Shown one piece after another: positions 1 through 7,265 of a DNA stretch of 14,286 bases. The translations under genes were made by a program, and so were the position numbers. Source of the DNA: Methanobacteriota archaeon (lineage in GTDB: Archaea > Methanobacteriota > Methanobacteria > Methanobacteriales > Methanobacteriaceae). The notes below the pieces were generated by a model that did no database searches, was not told where the DNA came from, and saw nothing but the letters and a program-made list of their open reading frames with translations. Location of the stretch: assembly GCA_023409695.1 (NCBI GenBank), contig JAEYQZ010000208.1, forward strand, positions 1 through 14,286, written 5' to 3'. The number at the start of each line of letters is the position of its first letter. Position 1 is the first letter of the stretch.

Positions 1-527
1 TAAACTCTACTCCACATTACTATTGGGAGAATAGCGGCAAATATGGCTCCAACAGGGCCAAATGTATAAATTAACACAACTGTGGGCCCTGCAACTCCCA
101 TTGCATGGATGCTGATTTTCCAGTAAAGATTTATAAAAAACACGATAAGCGTGTTTAAAAAGTAGCTGAACATTAAAATAGTAGTCATAACTGGTGCATT
201 TAGGGTATATAGAACTGCAGCCCCTATAAAATAGGATAAAATCACTATGATAAGTGGATAATTTCGATCCTTCCTTTCAGGTATATCCATGTCCATTTTC
301 TGACCATGAATGCGTTTACCTTCAATCCATCTAAGTACGAATAATACGGGTAATATGCATGTAAAAATGGCACATATGGTTGTTATTACTATAAAATCAT
401 GGAAATTCAGAAAATAGTAGTTTATTATTGCAAATGCAGGAATTGAGATTATAGGAGCATATGCAATGTATGAAATAAACACTGCAAATTGTTTTTTAAA
501 GTCATCTTTGACAAAATGGCCCTTCAT
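1..527 (-). CDS. Multi-pass membrane protein, PAP2-like (partial, C-terminus beyond window)
   Basis: The first 175 residues are visible; the gene runs off the left edge, so no stop codon is seen. The protein is hydrophobic, with about five membrane segments (near residues 16-40, 45-65, 90-110, 113-135 and 142-170). Two conserved-looking pieces are IPERKDRNYP (about residues 82-91) and WKISIHAMGVAGP (about 135-147). These resemble a divergent PAP2 phosphatase fold, in which a Lys/Arg-rich motif precedes a Ser-x-His motif; bacterial relatives with a WKIS-H-G motif are annotated PAP2-superfamily membrane proteins. The substrate is unknown; a lipid or prenyl phosphate would be the family expectation. 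The start at 527 is chosen because AGGTAA lies at 532-537 and a TATA-like box near 565 predicts a transcript start near 540. The in-frame ATG at 551 has no ribosome site. Fold assignment is tentative; the gene itself is solid. Confidence 0.6.
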   Translation of the reverse strand, partial: MKGHFVKDDFKKQFAVFISYIAYAPIISIPAFAIINYYFLNFHDFIVITTICAIFTCILPVLFVLRWIEGKRIHGQKMDMDIPERKDRNYPLIIVILSYFIGAAVLYTLNAPVMTTILMFSYFLNTLIVFFINLYWKISIHAMGVAGPTVVLIYTFGPVGAIFAAILPIVMWSRV

Positions 528-560
528 GGAATTACCTAATGATACAAACATTGAGAGTCT

Positions 561-576
561 ATATCTAAATTTTCGT
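561..576 (-). promoter_or_regulatory. Probable archaeal promoter (BRE plus TATA box) of the PAP2-like gene
   Basis: On the minus strand CGAAAA (BRE-like) runs directly into TTTAGATAT (TATA-like). The centre, near 565, places the transcript start about 25 bp downstream near 540. That gives a leader of about 13 nt carrying the AGGTAA ribosome site before the ATG at 527. This is pattern matching only. Confidence 0.4.
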
Positions 577-667
577 GATAATAAGATTTAGATATATTTA
601 ATTTTTAGGTTATTAACTGTTTCTAATTAGTATTAGCTAGTCATTCGTGAAATGTAGTTTACAGCAG

Positions 668-1834
668 TTAAATTTTCAAGAATTCATCAGGAGCGAGGCT
701 TGTGGCAAGCATCATCATGTTAATATCTTGATGATCGGTCCAGCTGCGTTGTTTCCTGTTTTCATCATTTATCCAGAACTGATCTATCTTTTCACCAGTT
801 GATTTATACCTTAAGAGATATTCTACCTGCCTTTCCAGTGAATTATTCTTATTAAACATGTGGGGATTCTCTTTGATCCATTTAGATAATTTTTCAACAC
901 CTTTTAGACCAATTGATAATCCAAGTTCTCGGAAAGCAAGGCGGTATCCTGCTGGAAGATCTAGGGAGTTACCTGCCACAAAAGATCCAAGGCAGGGTAA
1001 CGATGAATCAATGATTGTTTTAAGTAAGTTGCTGTAAGAAAAATTATGTATTATCAATTGTGCAGTCCTTGCAGCATCTGATAAAAGACCTCCAATGCCT
1101 AAAGGATCATTTGTAATCATACTCTGGCCTTTGCAGATATCTGCCATGTCATTTATCTCAGCACCAAGGTCGAATTCAGATAACTGTTCGAAATTTCTGG
1201 CCGCAGCTTGAAGTTCACTGTAGGTTATAAAACCATCAAGGGGATCATGCTGCCCCATGGCAAAAATAAGAGGATATGAAAGGTCAATACTCATTTTCCA
1301 GTGCATTCGCTTTTGGTGGTTTGAGGATGGGGCATAAGTGAACCTTGCATGAACAGCTTGCGCTAGTTCAATTGCCCATCGTAAATAACTTGGATTTCCA
1401 GAAACTTGACTTACACGGTTTAAGGCGTGCATCCACTTTGTTAGATAATGATAGTACTGCCCGTCCTGGTCCCATTCCTGGCTTTCATTGAACCTTTCAT
1501 CAGGCTTGCGTTCGGGCATTGACTTTCCAATTCGAAGACCTCCTCTAGTTGGGTGTAGTTCACCTTCTCCTTCATCAAAACCGCTGATCCATCCTGAGCG
1601 TGGATCATCCTCGCGGTGTTTGCCTAATGTGTGGTGCACCTGGTTAACTAACTGGAATGCGAGATTTAAATAAGTTTTATCATCTGTTTGGCGGAAAAGT
1701 TCAAGAAAATTACAAACTGCAAATGCGTCTGTCCATAAATAACGTCTAGGGTTTGCTCTAACTGGTTCTAAACCAGTTGAACTTGCAAAATCAAGCATAA
1801 TTTCTTTAACCGAATTAAGATCCGTTTTTTGCAT
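668..1834 (-). CDS. Six-hairpin (alpha/alpha) glycosidase-like protein, function unknown
   Basis: A 388-residue soluble protein with no signal peptide or membrane segment. Repeated helix pairs with aromatic, acidic turns suggest an (alpha/alpha)6 toroid: RYLWTDAFAVCNFLEL (about 31-46), EWDQDGQYYHYLTKW (about 120-134), HWKMSIDLSYPLIFAMGQ (about 179-196) and SWTDHQDINMMML near the C-terminus. Trp-Asp and Glu/Asp pairs in such loops are typical of glycoside hydrolases and sugar epimerases of this fold, so a carbohydrate substrate is plausible, but I recognise no specific family and no catalytic pair is proven. A cytosolic location follows from the missing export signal. GGTGA at 1839-1843 lies 4 nt before the ATG. 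G+C is locally high (62 of 120 bases, hand count, at 1501-1620), but the core gene at 5619-6980 also reaches about 48%, so this alone does not prove transfer. It stands alone between AT-rich spacers. Confidence 0.6.
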   Translation of the reverse strand: MQKTDLNSVKEIMLDFASSTGLEPVRANPRRYLWTDAFAVCNFLELFRQTDDKTYLNLAFQLVNQVHHTLGKHREDDPRSGWISGFDEGEGELHPTRGGLRIGKSMPERKPDERFNESQEWDQDGQYYHYLTKWMHALNRVSQVSGNPSYLRWAIELAQAVHARFTYAPSSNHQKRMHWKMSIDLSYPLIFAMGQHDPLDGFITYSELQAAARNFEQLSEFDLGAEINDMADICKGQSMITNDPLGIGGLLSDAARTAQLIIHNFSYSNLLKTIIDSSLPCLGSFVAGNSLDLPAGYRLAFRELGLSIGLKGVEKLSKWIKENPHMFNKNNSLERQVEYLLRYKSTGEKIDQFWINDENRKQRSWTDHQDINMMMLATSLAPDEFLKI

Positions 1835-1841
1835 ATTTTCA

Positions 1842-1884
1842 CCAAAATTTTATCATACTTATTTATCAATTTTGGCATACTTAT
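1842..1884 (-). promoter_or_regulatory. Inverted repeat and direct repeat overlapping promoter and ribosome site of the six-hairpin gene
   Basis: Perfect 8-base arms CCAAAATT (1842-1849) and AATTTTGG (1868-1875) are separated by 18 bp. The proximal arm includes the two G residues of the GGTGA ribosome site. The nonamer CATACTTAT also occurs twice (1854-1862 and 1876-1884), exactly 22 bp apart, about two helical turns. A TATA-like AATTATAAGTA on the minus strand covers about 1879-1889. The arrangement could be an operator, or a hairpin masking the ribosome site if transcription starts upstream of 1875. Chance is not excluded in such AT-rich DNA. Confidence 0.35.
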
Positions 1885-1997
1885 AATTTGTCGTGGTTTA
1901 TAGGAGTTATTTTAGGGTTATGGGAGTTAAGAGGTGATATTTTTTAGTTATATAGTTTAAAAATAGCTTCTTGATTTTTGGTTATAAATTGATATTT

Positions 1998-2025
1998 AAA
2001 AATAGTAAATGAAAAACAATAAAAA
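1998..2025 (-). terminator. Oligo-T terminator after the PepSY-like operon
   Basis: On the minus strand, three runs of five T residues (2025-2021, 2016-2012 and 2002-1998) begin 24 bp after the stop codon of the PepSY-like gene. Closely spaced T-tracts without a strong hairpin are the usual archaeal intrinsic termination signal. Confidence 0.5.
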
Positions 2026-2048
2026 TTTTGTAGATAAGATTTAAAATA

Positions 2049-2756
2049 TTATTCTGGATATAAATCTCTTAGGGCATCTTTAAATGGTGCTGGCCATAGA
2101 CCACTTTTATCATCTAATTCTTTAAGTGTTAGCCATTCTTTTGTCCATGTGATCTCATTAAAATCATTCCACGTGTTCTTACTTTTCCCTGTTACAAGAT
2201 CAACATAAACATATTCAGTTATTTTATAGTCTACATCGTTATAGTAATATACAGGTACTTTCCAGATTTTTCTGCTATCCATAGTCACTTTACTAGGTTT
2301 CCCGACTCTGACATTCTCTGACAGGCCTTCGGAATGAATATCGGCAATATACTGTGCTTTCAGTTCATCCAGTGATCTCCATGTATTTGCAGGTTGGTTC
2401 AGGTCTCCCTTTTGTTTACTCTTCAATGATTTCGCATCAATAGTAACAATCATTGAATTATCCATTTTAACTATCCAGTACTTTCCATCAATGGTTAGAG
2501 AAGTATTAAATGTATGGCAAGTGTAAAAACCGCCCACTCCGCAGCATAATCTTGCTATTGATATAGCGGTTGCTTCAGGAGTTGAGTTGTTAAAAGAAAG
2601 GTATTCATCACTATCTGAATTATTATTGGCTGTGATTGAATTTGAGGCATCTGTTGAAGTGTCTGTAATAGTTGAAATGATTATAAATGCTGCAATAGCT
2701 AAAACAAGGGTAACACTTATTAAACCACATTCAATCAGTAAAGTTTTTCTAATCAT
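2049..2756 (-). CDS. Exported PepSY-like protein, paralogue 1 (cysteine-containing)
   Basis: 235 residues. Residues about 8-30 form a hydrophobic signal anchor, followed by a Ser/Asn/Thr/Asp-rich linker with several N-x-S/T sequons, so the body should sit outside the membrane. The folded part (about 55-235) contains KYWIVKMDNSMIVTIDAKS, WKVPVYYYND and YVYVDLVTGKSK. Strand-rich W-x-VP...VDL-TGK patterning is PepSY-like, a fold linked to peptidase propeptides and inhibition; this is a resemblance, not a firm family call. It is clearly a tandem duplicate of the gene at 2768-3580, sharing the terminal DALRDLYPE. Only this copy has the cysteines in RLCCGVGGFYTCHTF; the other copy has Tyr, Gln and Ser there. 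It starts 11 bp after the upstream paralogue's stop codon, so the two are almost certainly cotranscribed. The ribosome site is weak, consistent with translational coupling. Confidence 0.7.
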   Translation of the reverse strand: MIRKTLLIECGLISVTLVLAIAAFIIISTITDTSTDASNSITANNNSDSDEYLSFNNSTPEATAISIARLCCGVGGFYTCHTFNTSLTIDGKYWIVKMDNSMIVTIDAKSLKSKQKGDLNQPANTWRSLDELKAQYIADIHSEGLSENVRVGKPSKVTMDSRKIWKVPVYYYNDVDYKITEYVYVDLVTGKSKNTWNDFNEITWTKEWLTLKELDDKSGLWPAPFKDALRDLYPE

Positions 2757-2767
2757 GATATAACTCT

Positions 2768-3580
2768 TTATTCAGGGTATAAATCCCTTAAAGCATCTCT
2801 AAAAGGTGATGGCCACCAATCACTCTTCTCATCTACCTCTTTAAGTGTTAACCATCCCTCTGTTCCGGGGTTATCGTTAAAAATGTAGCAATAAATGTCA
2901 TAAAAAATGTCGCTGTATACTTTTTTACTTTTTCCTGTTGCAAGATCAACATAAACGTATCCTACTAATTGATCATCGTAGTCTCCTTGCCAGTTACTAA
3001 TGAGGGTATATAATGGTACTTTCCAGATTTCTTTGTTATTTAAAGTTATTCTATGAGGTTCTCCAACTGTTTCGTCACCATTTTTTTGAATATCTGCAAT
3101 ATATTGTGCTTTCAGTGCATCCAGGGACTGCCATGTATTCACAGGCGGGTTTAAATCTCCATTTTGTTTGCTCATCCATGTTTTTGCATCAACAGTAACA
3201 ACCATTAAATCATCCATTTTAACTATCCAGTACTTTTTATCGGGAGTTAAAGAAGTATTAAACGTATGGGAGGTATAAAAACCACTTACTCCTTGATACA
3301 ACCTTGCTATAGATACAGCAGTTAATTTGGGAGTTGAATTATCAAATGCAGTATAATCTTTGGAAAAGTCTTCTGGAAAAGTTTCATTTGTTGAATTTTC
3401 GCTTATTGAATTCAATTCATATGTTATATTTTCAGCCGATGAATTTAAATCATGTAAGTTTCCAGGGGACATTGAATTATTAGCATTGGCTGAACTGGGA
3501 AATATAGTTATTCCTATGCTGAATAAAGCGATGATAATGCTTATTAAACAGCCGAAAATTAGTAAATTTTTCTTTTCCAT
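2768..3580 (-). CDS. Exported PepSY-like protein, paralogue 2
   Basis: 270 residues. Residues about 5-34 form a signal peptide or anchor ending in SSANA, followed by a roughly 50-residue low-complexity linker rich in Asn, Ser and Glu with multiple N-glycosylation sequons. The globular part starts near residue 75 and aligns along its whole length with the neighbouring copy: FDNSTPKLTAVSIARL, KYWIVKMDDLMVVTVDAK, EIWKVPLY, YVYVDLATGKSK and a Trp-rich GWLTLKEVDEKSDWW tail. A region with DIYCYIF near residues 228-240 is an insertion absent from paralogue 1. AAAGGAAG at 3588-3595 is a good ribosome site for the ATG at 3580, and this is the first gene of the two-gene unit. Function is unknown. The PepSY-like reading and the position beside a secreted cysteine-enzyme protein suggest a partner or inhibitor role, which is inference. 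Confidence 0.7.
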   Translation of the reverse strand: MEKKNLLIFGCLISIIIALFSIGITIFPSSANANNSMSPGNLHDLNSSAENITYELNSISENSTNETFPEDFSKDYTAFDNSTPKLTAVSIARLYQGVSGFYTSHTFNTSLTPDKKYWIVKMDDLMVVTVDAKTWMSKQNGDLNPPVNTWQSLDALKAQYIADIQKNGDETVGEPHRITLNNKEIWKVPLYTLISNWQGDYDDQLVGYVYVDLATGKSKKVYSDIFYDIYCYIFNDNPGTEGWLTLKEVDEKSDWWPSPFRDALRDLYPE

Positions 3581-3673
3581 GATTAAACTTCCTTTATTAA
3601 TTTGTTATATAACTTAAATTTAGAAATACTACTTTAAAATGACAAAATATATTCTATAACTAATTATACGTTA

Positions 3674-4846
3674 TTAAGTTGGTTCGGAGGGATATTGTCT
3701 ATATTTGTAACCATTAAATCTTACACGTCCATAAGATTGAATATAATTGTCCATAAATCCTCCATAATGTTGAGCACCATCATAAAGCAGAGTACAGTCA
3801 AGATCTACCCAATCCATTGGGCCAGATCCCCATTTTATCTGTGCCCAGTAGTGGCCGGGATATTTTTTCTGCCCATTATGGTAGTCTTTATAGTACCCTT
3901 GTGGCTTGTATACATATCTGGCTGTTAGGCCCATAGCTCGGGCAAGACAAACAACTAGCCTTGCCATTTCACAACAATTGGCCCAACCGTAAATCATTAC
4001 CCAGTTAAAGCTGTTTTTTGTGTTACAATGATAGTGATAACGTATATGTGTTGTTATCCAATTCCAGATTGCACGCCCTTTATCGTATGCACTTTTAGGA
4101 TACCCTGCATTACGCAGTATTTTGTTTGCTAGAGCTTTTATTAAGGGATTAGATGATGTCCATCCTGCCCCCGTTCCTTTGATGGATTTCATCTCATCAT
4201 CAGTTAAAGTGTTATTGTTACATAACTGCAGATTGCTTGAATCATTGGTTATTATAAGTGCATAACCATATTCACTTGTTTTATTTTGTATATACGCTTC
4301 AGTAAAATCTGTTAAAGTCATATTAATGTTTCCAGAGTCGGTATCTGCAAGATGAACTATTGTATTGTTTATACTTGTTACAATGCTGTAATGGCCTATA
4401 TTATCCATGATTAAATACACAATATTCCATGGTTTGAGTTCGTTCACTGCTAATTTAAGTCCTTTCATAATTACTCCTTGTTTTTGTGCTGCTTGAGCGA
4501 GTCCATGCATTGTTGTTCCATTTTCATCTGTTCCAGCATCAGCTGCCAGTACATCTTGTGATATGTTAATACTTAGATTTTGAAGAACTGTAGCAAGTGA
4601 AGCAGGCCCACAATTAGAAGTAGTGTTTGACATCACGACTCCGATTGTATTTACCATTACCTCGTCTGAAATTGGATTATCTGTTATATTATTTCTGATT
4701 GGGTCATCATCGGGAGTATTGTTTATAACTAACTGAATAGGGTCTTCAGGATTTACAGTACAATTAGAAGCTGACACTATTCCTGTAAACATTGTTAGTA
4801 TGGCAAAAAAGATTATAAGAACTAAAATTTTCGTTAAATTATTCAT
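3674..4846 (-). CDS. Secreted C39-peptidase-like plus transglutaminase-like protein
   Basis: 390 residues with a cleavable-looking signal peptide (1-26, ending IVSAS). Domain 1 (about 62-200) is peptidase C39-like: NCGPASLATVL gives Cys79, GHYSIV gives His152, and HLADTDSG gives Asp168. Domain 2 (about 230-355) is transglutaminase-like: NCCEMARLVVCLARAMGLTA supplies Cys291 (or Cys292), PGHYWAQIKWG gives His332, and WVDLDCT gives Asp350 or Asp347. The Cys-His-Asp core is that of the transglutaminase superfamily, which includes the pseudomurein endoisopeptidases PeiW/PeiP. C39-like domains normally sit at the N-terminus of bacteriocin exporters; here the domain is stand-alone and exported. I see no obvious pseudomurein-binding repeats. 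The protein has about ten N-x-S/T sequons, fitting a glycosylated surface location. GAGAGGATGA at 4850-4859 is a strong ribosome site. Likely role: cleaving or cross-linking isopeptide bonds in the cell wall or in surface peptides. Domain calls are fairly sure; the substrate is inferred. Confidence 0.8.
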   Translation of the reverse strand: MNNLTKILVLIIFFAILTMFTGIVSASNCTVNPEDPIQLVINNTPDDDPIRNNITDNPISDEVMVNTIGVVMSNTTSNCGPASLATVLQNLSINISQDVLAADAGTDENGTTMHGLAQAAQKQGVIMKGLKLAVNELKPWNIVYLIMDNIGHYSIVTSINNTIVHLADTDSGNINMTLTDFTEAYIQNKTSEYGYALIITNDSSNLQLCNNNTLTDDEMKSIKGTGAGWTSSNPLIKALANKILRNAGYPKSAYDKGRAIWNWITTHIRYHYHCNTKNSFNWVMIYGWANCCEMARLVVCLARAMGLTARYVYKPQGYYKDYHNGQKKYPGHYWAQIKWGSGPMDWVDLDCTLLYDGAQHYGGFMDNYIQSYGRVRFNGYKYRQYPSEPT

Positions 4847-4893
4847 ACTTCATCCTCTCAATGTAACTAACTACTTACATATGGATGGAATTG

Positions 4894-4906
4894 AAGTATT
4901 AATTAA
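4894..4906 (-). promoter_or_regulatory. TATA box of the C39/transglutaminase gene
   Basis: Minus-strand GTTAATTAATACTT, preceded by the BRE-like GGAAAAT, is centred near 4900. It predicts a transcript start near 4875 and a leader of about 28 nt ahead of the ATG at 4846. Confidence 0.4.
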
Positions 4907-4967
4907 CATTTTCCGTTGTAAAAATATTTTACCATTGTTTAGCGACATTAAATGCTTAATATTAGTT

Positions 4968-5022
4968 AAAATAAGTAATTAAACCGAATAATCAAAAATT
5001 TCAAGAAAATAAGTAATTAAAC
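4968..5022. repeat. 17-bp perfect direct repeat, 38 bp apart
   Basis: AAAATAAGTAATTAAAC occurs at 4968-4984 and again at 5006-5022 in the 232-bp spacer (4847-5078) between the prepilin-like gene and the C39/transglutaminase gene. The rest of the spacer is AT-rich and holds a TATA box and a T-tract but no recognisable RNA gene. The repeat could be a pair of protein-binding sites or a slippage duplication. Confidence 0.6.
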
Positions 5023-5078
5023 AAAAGTATAAGGTTATATGGCATATGTTTAAAAAGAGATAAAACGAGTAATAAAGT

Positions 5079-5519
5079 TCAATCCCAAATACAAAGCCTA
5101 AAAATATAACCATCACAGCTTTTAACGCCAACTGCAATATTATTGGCCTCTTCCATATCTTCATTGGCCGCAATTGTAGCATTAAGCTGAGGTTCTGTGA
5201 GATTGTATTTAGTGTTGTTAAGGGTCTGGTTTAAATAGGCACCTGCTACCTGTCCTGCTTCACTGATTCCAGTTTGGTCATTTTTATTAGCAGCTAATAT
5301 GCTGGCAATATTTTGCAGAACTGAAGGTTCTTCAGGGCTTCTCTTGTAAGTTGCCATTGTTTCCAGGACATCTTGAGCGTTATGAGAAAGACGGATCTGT
5401 GAAGATAATGGCGATTCATTTATGCTGGCCACTGCAGCTAGTGCAATAAAAACAATTACTAGAGCAAGTACTGCGTCTAGAGTAAATACGAATCCATTAT
5501 CGTCCATAAAATCATCCAT
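5079..5519 (-). CDS. Small exported prepilin-like protein
   Basis: 146 residues. The N-terminus has a short charged leader (MDDFMDDNG) followed by FVFTLDAVLALVIVFIALA, a single hydrophobic segment at residues about 10-32. The layout of a charged leader, Gly, a long hydrophobic helix with an acidic residue a few positions in, then a soluble body, is that of class III (type IV pilin/archaellin-type) signal peptides cut by an archaeal prepilin peptidase. The match is loose, so an ordinary membrane anchor is possible. The body (33-146) is helical, with Asn-x-Thr sequons at NQT, NNT, NLT and NAT, and ends with two cysteines (KSCDGYIFRLCIWD). The first ATG (5519) lacks a clear ribosome site; the second Met (5507) is preceded by GGATGAT, so the start is uncertain by four codons. 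No pilus assembly genes are nearby. Confidence 0.6.
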   Translation of the reverse strand: MDDFMDDNGFVFTLDAVLALVIVFIALAAVASINESPLSSQIRLSHNAQDVLETMATYKRSPEEPSVLQNIASILAANKNDQTGISEAGQVAGAYLNQTLNNTKYNLTEPQLNATIAANEDMEEANNIAVGVKSCDGYIFRLCIWD

Positions 5520-5618
5520 TTTCAGTTAGTACATGTCCTAATCTGTCAATGGATTATTTATATTCCTCTATTCTCAAATTATTGAACTGTAAAATAAATA
5601 AATTGTAAAGGAATTATT

Positions 5619-6980
5619 TTACTTTTCCCTTACAGATTTTACCACATCATCTTTTTTCTTTATAGCAGCTAAAGCAGCTTTCTCGACTTTTTCTTTCATA
5701 ATTTCAAAGTCTTCAGGGGTGGTATCTCCAACCACCTTTTTAATTTTTGTATAAGCTGCTTCTCTAAACAGCGGTGTTAACGCTTCTTCAGCACCATTTC
5801 TTATGAGTTTAGCTTTTCCAGTATCATCGACATAACCAATTTCAGCTATATCTACATTAGCTCCAGAAACTGCCTTTTTAACTTTTTCAGCTACATCTTC
5901 TGGTGCGATTATCATTAAAGAATCTACTGAAACTCCGAGTGGGTCTATATCTAGCTTTTCAAGCATTTCCAGTACCTTTGGATTTATCAGTTCCCTGATC
6001 TTATCATCAAAAACTGTTAACCCAACTCCTGTAGTACTTGCAATCTCATGTGCGTCTCCTCTAAGACCTCCGTTTGTAACGTCGGTCATTGCATGGACTT
6101 CTGGAAGTAACCCTGCATTAGAAATGGCTTCAGATGCTTTTATGAAACTGACATCCATTGTTTCATTTACAACATCAAACATTCCGTGGTATATCGCGGT
6201 TGTTGTAATGGTTCCTCCTCCAGAACCTTCAGTCATTAAAATGACGTCCCCTTTTTCGGCTCGCTTTCTTGCAGTTGGTGGATATTCAGATATCCCTACT
6301 GCACCTACTGCACTTACCAGCCTATCACCTAAAACCATGTCTCCACCAACTCGGAGAGTACTTCCTGCTACAAGCGGCACGTTTACAAGTTCTGAAACCG
6401 CACAAACTCCTGCAGTAAAGTCAAAGAGTTTTCCAACATCTCCGTCGTCTGCAAGGTGAAGATCGCTTAGTATTGCAACAGGGTCAGCCCCCATAACACA
6501 CACGTCTCTTAGGGAAGCTCTAGCAACGTGGAATCCTCCTAGAAAAGGATATTCACTTAAACGGGAGTGTATTCCATCAACGGCTGTTGTCACATAAATA
6601 TCGTCGGTTCCAACGCTTTTTTTAACTACGCCTCCATCGTCCTGGGCTTCAGGAGTTATAAACGCATTGGTATGGGTGCTTGACACGATATCTGCGATTC
6701 TTCTGTGAACGAAGAAATCTCCTTCTCCCCTGGAGCCAACACCAATTTCTCCCATTTTAACGTCTGCCTTATTGTAATTTATTAAATCCCTCAGGAAATC
6801 ATCTGGATGAGATTCAATTGTTAAGGTATGTTTAACCTCTTCAATCACAGCAGATGCCATTTTAGAAGCTTGTTCTGGATTTATATTTTTATATTCCAAT
6901 ATTTTATCCCTTAAGCTATTTTCAACTGATTTTTCATCATTCTGATTTATTGCCTGTCTTACAAAGCCTTCTATGTCCAC
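5619..6980 (-). CDS. HypE/AIR-synthase-related (PurM superfamily) protein
   Basis: 453 residues. After an N-terminal helical extension (about 1-75), the PurM-type ATP-binding domain contains QDDGGVV (113-119), TTAVDGIHSR (131-140), ARASLRDVCVMGADPVAILS (153-172) and a Gly-rich VAGSTLRVGG. The C-terminal AIRS domain has AMTDVTNGGLRGDAHEIA (297-314), close to HypE's D-T-GGL motif. Relatives (the COG1973-type proteins of methanogens, as I recall) are longer than HypE, the enzyme that dehydrates a carboxamido group to cyanide for NiFe hydrogenase. This protein lacks the HypE C-terminal Pro-Arg-Ile-Cys tail, ending SVREK, so it is unlikely to be HypE itself. It should be a cytosolic ATP-dependent enzyme of unknown substrate. 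The start is GTG at 6980, supported by AAGGAGAT at 6986-6993 and a TATA box near 7023. From memory it corresponds to MTH1525. Confidence 0.75.
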   Translation of the reverse strand: MDIEGFVRQAINQNDEKSVENSLRDKILEYKNINPEQASKMASAVIEEVKHTLTIESHPDDFLRDLINYNKADVKMGEIGVGSRGEGDFFVHRRIADIVSSTHTNAFITPEAQDDGGVVKKSVGTDDIYVTTAVDGIHSRLSEYPFLGGFHVARASLRDVCVMGADPVAILSDLHLADDGDVGKLFDFTAGVCAVSELVNVPLVAGSTLRVGGDMVLGDRLVSAVGAVGISEYPPTARKRAEKGDVILMTEGSGGGTITTTAIYHGMFDVVNETMDVSFIKASEAISNAGLLPEVHAMTDVTNGGLRGDAHEIASTTGVGLTVFDDKIRELINPKVLEMLEKLDIDPLGVSVDSLMIIAPEDVAEKVKKAVSGANVDIAEIGYVDDTGKAKLIRNGAEEALTPLFREAAYTKIKKVVGDTTPEDFEIMKEKVEKAALAAIKKKDDVVKSVREK

Positions 6981-7017
6981 GTGATATCTCCTTGAATGTT
7001 TTAAATGAAATTTTATG

Positions 7018-7028
7018 ATTTATATAAA
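7018..7028 (-). promoter_or_regulatory. TATA box of the HypE-related gene
   Basis: Minus-strand TTTATATAAAT is a near-consensus archaeal TATA box centred near 7023. It predicts a transcript start near 6998 and a leader of about 18 nt including AAGGAGAT before the GTG at 6980. The divergent spacer 6981-7265 (285 bp) otherwise holds AT-rich palindromes such as ATATTATAATAT and CTAGCTAG and no RNA gene that I recognise. Confidence 0.5.
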
Positions 7029-7212
7029 CTGATCTCTATATTCGATTGATCTTTATTGTGGTTCTATTAATTTAAATATATAATTATAATATTCAAAAAG
7101 ATCATATTATAATATAACTAGCTAGATTATACTTGATTTACTATGCTTTTTACTATTAATGCTGTGACGTGTTATGAATGCGAAAACAGTAGATATTAAG
7201 GTTTTAATCTGG

Positions 7213-7223
7213 CTTAAATATAG
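7213..7223 (+). promoter_or_regulatory. TATA box of the ferredoxin-domain gene
   Basis: CTTAAATATAG is centred near 7218 and predicts a transcript start near 7243. That would make the ATG at 7248 almost leaderless, but gives the ATG at 7266 a leader of about 23 nt containing GGTGGAG. Confidence 0.4.
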
Positions 7224-7265
7224 ATAATCTCTAAATTTAATTAACTTATGTGGTGGAGAGTACTC

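Noticed and set aside
4979..5182. 67-codon hydrophobic open frame on the minus strand
   Set aside because: It overlaps the end of the prepilin-like gene in another frame and then covers an AT-rich spacer; no ribosome site, and its hydrophobicity follows from base composition.
6124..6459. 111-codon open frame on the plus strand
   Set aside because: It lies wholly inside the HypE-related gene on the other strand, has no ribosome site, and the opposite frame has clear PurM motifs.
7174..7227. 17-codon ORF between the divergent promoters
   Set aside because: No ribosome site, and it runs across the predicted TATA box of the ferredoxin gene.
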